Positions 3,996 to 9,086 of a stretch of 9,086 bases of DNA are shown piece by piece. The notes under the pieces are model-generated. The model was not told the origin of the DNA. It made no database searches and saw only the letters and a program-made list of their open reading frames with translations. Source of the DNA: JBBRCX01 sp038204465 (GTDB lineage: Bacteria; Planctomycetota; Phycisphaerae; Tepidisphaerales; Tepidisphaeraceae); contig JBBRCX010000145.1 of assembly GCA_038204465.1 (NCBI GenBank), forward strand, positions 1 to 9,086, given 5' to 3'. Made by a program: the position numbers and the translations under genes. Each line of letters begins with the position of its first letter. Position 1 is the stretch's first letter.

Positions 3996-6900
3996 CTATG
4001 CGGCATCCTGTAACTTCGAACCCGCACGCAGCACCCGATCGATCGTCGCCAACAGTTGTCGCGGGTCGATCGGTTTGCTGGCGTACGCGTCCATACCCGC
4101 ATTCAGGCACGCCTCATCGTCACCCTTCATGGCGTTGGCTGTCAGCGCAACAATCGGTAGACGCGGGCCCGATCGGCTGGTGAGGGCTCCTTCAGCCTCC
4201 ATCCGCCGGATCTCGCGGGTGGAGTCAAATCCATCCATCTCAGGCATCTGACAGTCCATCAACACCAGGTCATAGCGCTGGGCTTTCACCGCCTCGACTG
4301 CTTGCTTGCCGTTCCCGACGATGTGGCACTCGAAGCCGGCCTGCGAGAGCATTTCACGAGCGACGATCTGATTGATCTCGTTGTCCTCGGCGACGAGAAC
4401 GCGCAGCACGGGTTTCGGTTTAACCTCGGCATCGCTGGGCGTAACCGCCGCTTCAGGCAGCGCCGGCATCGCTGGCGATGGGTCCTGGTTGTCGGCGGCG
4501 AGCGCGTTTATGATCGCATCGAAGAGTTGAGACTGCCGCACCGGTTTGGTCAGTTGTCCGGCAAAGCCCATGGCACGCAGCCGTTCCGGCGGCACGTTCG
4601 CATCGACCGAGAGCAGGATCATTAGCGCCGTCGCGCAAATGTCGGAGCGCGACTTAACTACAGTTGCCAATTCGAATCCATCCATGCCCGGCATATCGCT
4701 GTCCACCAGGGCGACGCGGAAGGGTGCCGCTGTGGCCGCGGCATCGGCGAGCAATTTCAGCGCTTGCTCTCCATCCGGCGCCGTCGCTGCGTCCAAGCCC
4801 CAACTGGCGATTTGCTGCCGCAGAACCTCGCGATGGATTTCGTTGTCGTCAACTGCGAGCACGCGGAGCGTCGCGGGGTCTACGCGCCGCGGCACCGCCG
4901 GTGCTGCCGGCTGCTCGCGAGATTCGAAGGTGATCGTGAACCAGAAGGTTGAGCCTCGACCCGGCTCGCTCTCGACACCGATGGTTCCGCCCATCAGCTC
5001 TGCGAGCTGCTTGGCGATCGCCAGGCCCAGACCGGTTCCGCCGTAGACGCGGGTAGTCGACGCGTCCGCTTGTGAAAACGACTTGAACAGCCGGTCGATG
5101 CGGTCTCTGGGAATACCGACCCCTGTGTCGGAGACCGTGAAGCGCACGGTGACGCGGCCATCGCTCTGCGCGTCCGGGCTCAGGCGAACCACGACCGCGC
5201 CGTGTTGCGTAAACTTAATGGCATTGCTGACAAGATTGATAAGGATTTGGCGCAGGCGGTCCTGATCACCCCTCACCATGGGCGGCACGGCCGGGTCAAC
5301 GTGACAGGCGATTTCCAGTCCCTTCTTCGTGGCGATCTGCGCCAGCACCTCCATCACGTCCTCCACGGCGAGGTGGAGGTTGAAGTCGGTCGGAACGATC
5401 TCCAGTTTTCCGGCCTCCATTTTCGAGAAGTCTAGGATGTCGTTGATGACTGTGGTCAGCGACTCGGCCGATGTTTTGGCGAGCTTTGCATAACGCCGCT
5501 GTTGCTCCGTGAGCTCCGTTCCCAGGAGCAGGTCCGCCATGCCCATTACGCCGTTGAGCGGCGTGCGAATCTCGTGGCTCATGTGGGCCAGGAACTCGCT
5601 CTTGGCCTTGTTGGCGGTCTCCGCCGCCCTCTTCGCGTGGCGAATTTGCTGGTCCGCGAGCCGGCGTTCAGTAATGTCCTCGGAGATGCCGAGCAGGAAC
5701 CGCGGCGTGCCAGTCTCATCGAGCATCGGGATCTTCTGCGTGTGGAGAATCCGCGTACCGGCTGCGGAAATTGTGAGGGGCTCCTCAGGAATGTCGAGAG
5801 GCACGCACCGGGCCAGGGTCTCGCGGTCCTTCGCGATGAACTGCGTCGCCTGCTCAGGCGCGAAGAGGTCCGTGTCGGACCGGTTCAGAAGGTCCTTCCG
5901 ATTCAAGCCCGTCAGCTTCTCGCCCGCCCGGTTGAAAAGCACGAAGCGGAGATCGGCCGCGTCCTTGATAAACACCATGTGAGGAATGTTCTCGATGACG
6001 GCGTCGAGAAACGCCCTTGACCGCTTGAGTTCCTCTTCGGCCAGCTTCTGGTCGTGGACGTCCGTGCAGGTGCCGACCCATTGAACGATCCGGCCGTGCT
6101 CATCCCGGCGCGGGATACCGCGGGTGAGGTGCCACCGGTAGGTTCCGTCGTCGGCTCGCTTGAAGCGGTGTTCCATCTCGTGGATCTCGCCGGTTTCGAC
6201 GGATCGGGTCCATTGCTCAATCGTGACGGCTAAGTCGTTCGGGTGCAGGACCGGCTTCCAACCCCATTCCTTGGTCTGCTCGAAGCTCATGCCCGTGTAC
6301 TCGTGCCATTGCGAGTTGTAGTAGTCCACGCCTCCGTCGGGGCGGGCGGTCCAGATGATCTGCGGCATGGCATCGGCGAGGAAACGCATCTGCCGTTCGC
6401 TTTCGCGCAGGGCACGTTCGGCCGTGAGGCGTCTGGCGATGTCGCGCCTAATGAAAAGTCCCGCCAGGCCGACCAACACAACGCCCAGGAAGCTGCCCGC
6501 GGAGACTACCATCACGCTTACGCGGGCGTCCGAGTCCGCCGCAGCCGTCCGCGTCGCCAGCAGGCCGCGTTCCTCCTCATTCATGGCCGCGAGCACCGCC
6601 CGGATCTCATCCATGGTGCGCGTGCCCTCGCCGGAGACGACCAGCAGCCGGGCCGGCTCGAAGCCTTCGTCGCGACGCACCGCGATGGTGCGCTGCATGA
6701 ACGACAGCTTCTTGTCAATCAGCGGTTCGAGGGTGGCGAGACGCTGTTGCTGGCGCGGGTTGTCCGACGTCAGCGTGCGGAGTTGGCTCGCCGTCGGTCC
6801 AATCACACCGAACGCGGCACGGTACGGCTCAAGGTAGTTGTCCTTTCCCGAGATCACAAAGCCGCGAGCGCCCGTTTCCGCGTCCTTGAGCTCCGAGGCA

Positions 6901-7769
6901 AGGTTTTCGATCGCATCGATCACTTGCACTATGTGATTATTCCACTCGCTGTCCGCGAGGAACTGCTTGAGGCTCTTGTACGACGCAATCCCGACGATGC
7001 TCATCACCACCAGCGCGGCCGCGAACCCAATCGTAGTCTTGCGCTTGACGGAGCCGAACGATCGGGGGTCGTCTGGCGTTGGGCCCTGCGCGTCCGCCCC
7101 GGACGTGGCGACCGCACGGGCGTAGAGCAGGCACAGGATTCCCGCCGAGAGGAGCACGAACCCCGCCGCGGTATGAGCCGCCATCGAGATAAGCGGCCCA
7201 ACGGTCGAGAGAGAGGAGACGCCATTGGCATAGCCGACCAACGCGAGCAGGGCGATCACGCCCGCCGCGGTCACAAGGACTCCCGCCAACGCGCGCCAGC
7301 GCCCGAAGCGTGTCCTCGTGAGCAGAAGGGCAATGCCGGCAAGCATGAAACATGCCGCGGTATTAGGAGCCATGCGGTTGGCGATCGTCTGTCCATCGTC
7401 AAGCCGAGGCGCAAAGAGGATCCGGTCGATCCCGAGGTCCAGCCCCGCGACGTTGTGGACCAGACACAGAAGCCCGATCAGCGTCGCAATCCCGGCGCAC
7501 GCCGCGCCCGCCCGGGTGGACCATCGCGACCATGGTGGCGACGCAGTGCAGAACAGTGCCATCCCTGTCAGCACGAACGCGACGATGCTTGCGGGGTTCA
7601 TCGAAACCCAGCCCGGGCGGACGCGCTTGAGCGAGTCGATGTTGAAGACCCAGCCCACGAACGCTGCGGCGCCCAGCACGACGACGCCGAGCGCCAGCAT
7701 GCGCGCGACTGTCCGCCAGCGTGCGCCAGATCGCGAATCATCCAGAAGCGTCGCATTGTTGTTCGGCAT
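3996..7769 (-). CDS. Membrane hybrid sensor histidine kinase (CHASE3, two PAS, HisKA, HATPase, two receivers)
   Basis: The 1257-residue protein begins with a hydrophobic region of about six membrane segments (22-215). A further segment (246-264), a CHASE3 extracytoplasmic sensor (about 265-415, including AETGARGFVISG) and a closing segment (417-440) follow. Then come PAS 1 (455-575, PAS_3 type with HPND and WHLTR), PAS 2 (583-703) and HisKA with His732 in SHEIRTPLNG. The ATPase domain shows N box NLVSNAIKF, DTGVGIP (881-887) and GGTGLGLAI (910-918). Receiver 1 has Asp975, Asp1023 and Lys1075; receiver 2 has Asp1129, Asp1172, Thr1210 and Lys1232. Phosphate should pass from His732 to a receiver Asp, then to the downstream Hpt. 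The ligand is unknown. The ATG at 7767-7769 lacks a good Shine-Dalgarno, so the exact start is slightly uncertain. It is the first gene of its operon and divergent from the receiver gene at 8050. Confidence 0.93.
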   Translation of the reverse strand: MPNNNATLLDDSRSGARWRTVARMLALGVVVLGAAAFVGWVFNIDSLKRVRPGWVSMNPASIVAFVLTGMALFCTASPPWSRWSTRAGAACAGIATLIGLLCLVHNVAGLDLGIDRILFAPRLDDGQTIANRMAPNTAACFMLAGIALLLTRTRFGRWRALAGVLVTAAGVIALLALVGYANGVSSLSTVGPLISMAAHTAAGFVLLSAGILCLLYARAVATSGADAQGPTPDDPRSFGSVKRKTTIGFAAALVVMSIVGIASYKSLKQFLADSEWNNHIVQVIDAIENLASELKDAETGARGFVISGKDNYLEPYRAAFGVIGPTASQLRTLTSDNPRQQQRLATLEPLIDKKLSFMQRTIAVRRDEGFEPARLLVVSGEGTRTMDEIRAVLAAMNEEERGLLATRTAAADSDARVSVMVVSAGSFLGVVLVGLAGLFIRRDIARRLTAERALRESERQMRFLADAMPQIIWTARPDGGVDYYNSQWHEYTGMSFEQTKEWGWKPVLHPNDLAVTIEQWTRSVETGEIHEMEHRFKRADDGTYRWHLTRGIPRRDEHGRIVQWVGTCTDVHDQKLAEEELKRSRAFLDAVIENIPHMVFIKDAADLRFVLFNRAGEKLTGLNRKDLLNRSDTDLFAPEQATQFIAKDRETLARCVPLDIPEEPLTISAAGTRILHTQKIPMLDETGTPRFLLGISEDITERRLADQQIRHAKRAAETANKAKSEFLAHMSHEIRTPLNGVMGMADLLLGTELTEQQRRYAKLAKTSAESLTTVINDILDFSKMEAGKLEIVPTDFNLHLAVEDVMEVLAQIATKKGLEIACHVDPAVPPMVRGDQDRLRQILINLVSNAIKFTQHGAVVVRLSPDAQSDGRVTVRFTVSDTGVGIPRDRIDRLFKSFSQADASTTRVYGGTGLGLAIAKQLAELMGGTIGVESEPGRGSTFWFTITFESREQPAAPAVPRRVDPATLRVLAVDDNEIHREVLRQQIASWGLDAATAPDGEQALKLLADAAATAAPFRVALVDSDMPGMDGFELATVVKSRSDICATALMILLSVDANVPPERLRAMGFAGQLTKPVRQSQLFDAIINALAADNQDPSPAMPALPEAAVTPSDAEVKPKPVLRVLVAEDNEINQIVAREMLSQAGFECHIVGNGKQAVEAVKAQRYDLVLMDCQMPEMDGFDSTREIRRMEAEGALTSRSGPRLPIVALTANAMKGDDEACLNAGMDAYASKPIDPRQLLATIDRVLRAGSKLQDAA

Positions 7770-8049
7770 GATGGGCTCAAGGGGAGGAGAGGTTCAGGGA
7801 AATTGACACTCGGCGCTTATTTATCGACCCTCTTTAGAGCCGACTTCACCGCCACCCGACATGCCGATGATTTTGGTTACTCCGCGCGACCGTGGCGCCG
7901 ATACAAGTTGATTCTCTGAAAAGTGCTGAACGCGAGGATGGCGAGGGACGTGAGATTACCGCTCGATCAGTTCCGGGGGGCATTGTGCGCGACATGCGCC
8001 AGCGGTAGATTCTCGGTGGTCGTGAGAACTTCGCCGTCGGAGGTTGATA
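7770..8049. other. Intergenic region between divergent signalling genes
   Basis: This 280-bp gap must hold the start signals of the kinase operon (leftward) and of the receiver gene (rightward). I see no strong operator or long repeat. An AT-rich patch (7817-7825, GATAAATAAG on the minus strand) is the only -10-like stretch toward the kinase and has no good -35. TTGACA at 7803-7808 on the plus strand has no -10 at a workable distance. The kinase may use an alternative sigma factor. Confidence 0.4.
7983..8011 (+). promoter_or_regulatory. Weak candidate promoter for the receiver gene
   Basis: TTGTGC (7983-7988) and TAGATT (8006-8011) are separated by 17 bp and lie about 40 nt before the ATG at 8050. 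Each box matches the sigma70 consensus only partly, so this is the best available candidate rather than a firm call. Confidence 0.25.
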
Positions 8050-8652
8050 ATGGGGTTCATCCTGGTTGTCGATGATTTGCCGGTTTTTCGTGAACCGATT
8101 TCCGCGATCTTACGCGAGGCGGGTTATCAGACGAAAACTGCCGAGGATGGCGCGGCCGCGCTTGAGATCATCCGCAGCACCCCTCCCGACTTGGTCTTTC
8201 TCGACATCAACATGCCTGGAATGGATGGATTGCAAGTCGTCTCGATCTTACGTGCCGATCTACAGCTCAAAGCGATTCCGGTCGTGTTGTTGACCGATTC
8301 TTCTGATCGCGCGACTGTTCTTCGCGCCCGGGCCACCGGTGTTCAAGGGTATCTGCTGAAGTCGCGATTCTCGGCTCAGGAACTCCTCGCGCGCGCCGCC
8401 GAACACGTGCCGAAGCCGCCACTCAGTGCAGAGCGGGCTGGCGCTGGTGTCGAGGCTCCGCCACGCGCCGGCGAGCTGGCGCCCGCGTCCGCTGCACCGC
8501 CGCTGACCCGCGATGCTTTTCTGGAGCGCGTCAAGCGCACCGCCAAAGCCAAGGCGTTGCCGGGAGTGGTGGCTGACGTATTCGCGGGTCACTTTCGCCT
8601 TTGCGGCCACTTCTTCCTGGGTCATCCCCGCAGCGCGTCGTGCTCTCTGTAG
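8050..8652 (+). CDS. Receiver-domain protein truncated at a probable HDOD output domain, with a chimeric tail
   Basis: Residues 1-120 form a complete receiver: Asp8-Asp9, phosphoacceptor Asp52 in LDINMPGMDG, Thr82 and Lys104. An Ala/Pro-rich linker (about 121-150) follows. Residues 152-174, LTRDAFLERVKRTAKAKALP and a few more, look like the first helix of an HDOD output domain. At base 8568 the frame enters the antisense strand of a truncated XRE gene, and the last 27 residues, Phe/His/Arg-rich, are simply that antisense read to a TAG. The original protein was probably a receiver-HDOD regulator nearly twice as long. The ATG at 8050 is chosen for GGAGG six nt upstream. The receiver may still accept phosphate and act as a sink for the neighbouring relay, but the output is lost. 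It could equally be regarded as a pseudogene. Confidence 0.75.
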   Translation: MGFILVVDDLPVFREPISAILREAGYQTKTAEDGAAALEIIRSTPPDLVFLDINMPGMDGLQVVSILRADLQLKAIPVVLLTDSSDRATVLRARATGVQGYLLKSRFSAQELLARAAEHVPKPPLSAERAGAGVEAPPRAGELAPASAAPPLTRDAFLERVKRTAKAKALPGVVADVFAGHFRLCGHFFLGHPRSASCSL

Positions 8653-8667
8653 CTCCTGTCCGATCAC
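8568..8667 (-). pseudogene. Truncated XRE-family regulator (N-terminal 33 codons)
   Basis: From the GTG at 8665-8667 the minus strand encodes 33 residues, of which 27 match the intact regulator at 317-523 (MIGQELQRARRAAGMTQEEV ... TREYVSH). Similarity stops in the recognition helix, at the same base where the receiver gene loses its own homology. The frame continues antisense to the receiver gene and gives no sensible protein. Half of the DNA-binding domain is missing, so this copy should not function. Confidence 0.8.
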
Positions 8668-8685
8668 CAGCGCGGAGGCTAATCC

Positions 8686-8715
8686 TTGACGGTCCGCAAG
8701 TCTGTGAAGTATACT
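8686..8715 (+). promoter_or_regulatory. Sigma70-type promoter TTGACG-18-TATACT, right copy
   Basis: TTGACG (8686-8691) and TATACT (8710-8715) repeat the spacing of the left copy exactly. A start near 8722 gives a short leader of about 20 nt that carries GGGAGGA before the TTG start at 8742. This promoter is thus well placed to drive the secreted-protein gene. Confidence 0.65.
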
Positions 8716-8719
8716 TCAC
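8704..8719. promoter_or_regulatory. 16-bp palindromic operator, right copy
   Basis: The palindrome is identical to 560-575 and covers the -10 box of the 8686-8715 promoter. Its own regulator gene is broken, so any repression would have to come from the intact regulator at 317-523 or another relative. Confidence 0.65.
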
Positions 8720-8741
8720 GTTTTCTTCCGGGAGGATTTCC

Positions 8742-9086
8742 TTGAGCTATTCGAGACTGTTGATCGTTACTGTGGTCCTGCTGATCTCCGCCAGCGCCGC
8801 GATGGCCGATCCCGCCGCGGTGCAGGATCCGGAATACGACTCGTGGGCGAAATGTGAGCCCGGCACGATTGTTGTGGCGCACTACACCGCCAAAGTTGGG
8901 GATCATTCGATGGAGTGGGATGAGGCACAAATCCTGATGGCCGTTGAGGCCCAAGGCGCCACCGTGCTGGAATTCTCCTCCAAAGATATCGCTAAGAAGC
9001 CCCCCGAAGGTGCCGACAAGCTGTACTCTGGGAAGGTGAAATGGAAGTCCAAGGTGGTCACGGATCAGGATGCCGCAAAGCTGGTG
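8742..9086 (+). CDS. Secreted or periplasmic protein of unknown function (cut by window edge)
   Basis: A TTG start (8742-8744) with GGAGG six nt upstream opens 115 codons to the window end. Residues 1-22 form a signal peptide: SYSR, a Leu/Ile/Val-rich core, then an AMA cleavage site before DPAAVQDPEYDSWAKCEPG. The mature part has a single Cys, an alternation of polar and hydrophobic residues suggesting beta strands, and many Lys residues toward the end. It resembles short exported proteins with a DPEYxxWAKxxPG opening that I associate with Planctomycetota; no function is known to me. No ATG gives a better start: the next one (codon 21) would remove the signal peptide. It lies directly behind the right-copy promoter and operator and is its obvious target. 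The C-terminus is outside the window. Confidence 0.82.
   Translation, partial: MSYSRLLIVTVVLLISASAAMADPAAVQDPEYDSWAKCEPGTIVVAHYTAKVGDHSMEWDEAQILMAVEAQGATVLEFSSKDIAKKPPEGADKLYSGKVKWKSKVVTDQDAAKLV

Larger units (their letters stand above)
8568..8721. repeat. XRE cassette repeat, right copy
   Basis: This is the counterpart of 424-577: the same length, no gaps, about 83% identity, and both end one base past CTTCACG. Its left limit coincides with the junction to the receiver gene. The promoter and palindrome are intact while the regulator is broken. Confidence 0.85.

Noticed and set aside
7803..7808. TTGACA as the -35 box of a plus-strand promoter
   Set aside because: No -10-like hexamer lies 15-19 bp downstream.
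6243..7919. Long plus-strand open frame of 558 codons
   Set aside because: It is antisense to the hybrid kinase, rich in Arg/His/Glu without any domain pattern, and has no ribosome binding site. Long antisense frames are common opposite GC-rich genes.
8260..8667. Minus-strand open frame of 135 codons starting as an XRE regulator
   Set aside because: After 33 residues it becomes antisense of the receiver gene; it is a truncated gene, not a larger regulator.

Overview
The window looks like GC-rich bacterial chromosome, most likely from a planctomycete or a close relative. This is inferred from protein style, not from a marker gene. The clues are a secreted protein ending in a VPLPPAAW-type PEP-CTERM tail, a small protein of a type I associate with Planctomycetota (KPVHTLRH...SFGYDDLM), and a short secreted protein with a DPEYDSWAK start to its mature part.

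The core (2557-7769, minus strand) is a compact three-gene phosphorelay operon. A 1257-residue membrane hybrid histidine kinase (membrane domain, CHASE3, two PAS, HisKA, HATPase, two receivers) is followed after 9 nt by a 138-residue Hpt protein. That overlaps by 4 nt a receiver-HD-GYP protein, a predicted c-di-GMP phosphodiesterase. All phosphotransfer residues are present, so the likely path is kinase His732, kinase receiver Asp, Hpt His65, then Asp51 of the HD-GYP protein. A divergent gene at 8050 encodes a receiver protein whose output domain, probably HDOD, has been cut off.

The left part (1-2556) is accessory and rearranged. It holds the start of a small unknown gene (minus), a small XRE-type regulator (minus), a PEP-CTERM secreted protein (plus) and a small conserved unknown gene (minus). 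Two broken genes follow: an IS630-type transposase remnant with an A8 frameshift site, and a short remnant that resembles the C-terminus of a PIWI/argonaute protein.

The right end (8568-9086) repeats the 5' part and promoter of the XRE gene at about 83% identity without gaps. The regulator there is truncated after 33 residues, exactly where the receiver gene is truncated. The promoter and an identical 16-bp palindrome survive and sit directly upstream of a secreted-protein gene with a TTG start. In both copies the palindrome covers the -10 box of a plus-strand TTGACG-18-TATACT promoter. One intact regulator could therefore control both loci, which is the most interesting regulatory idea in the window. 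No RNA genes, CRISPR array or attachment sites were seen.
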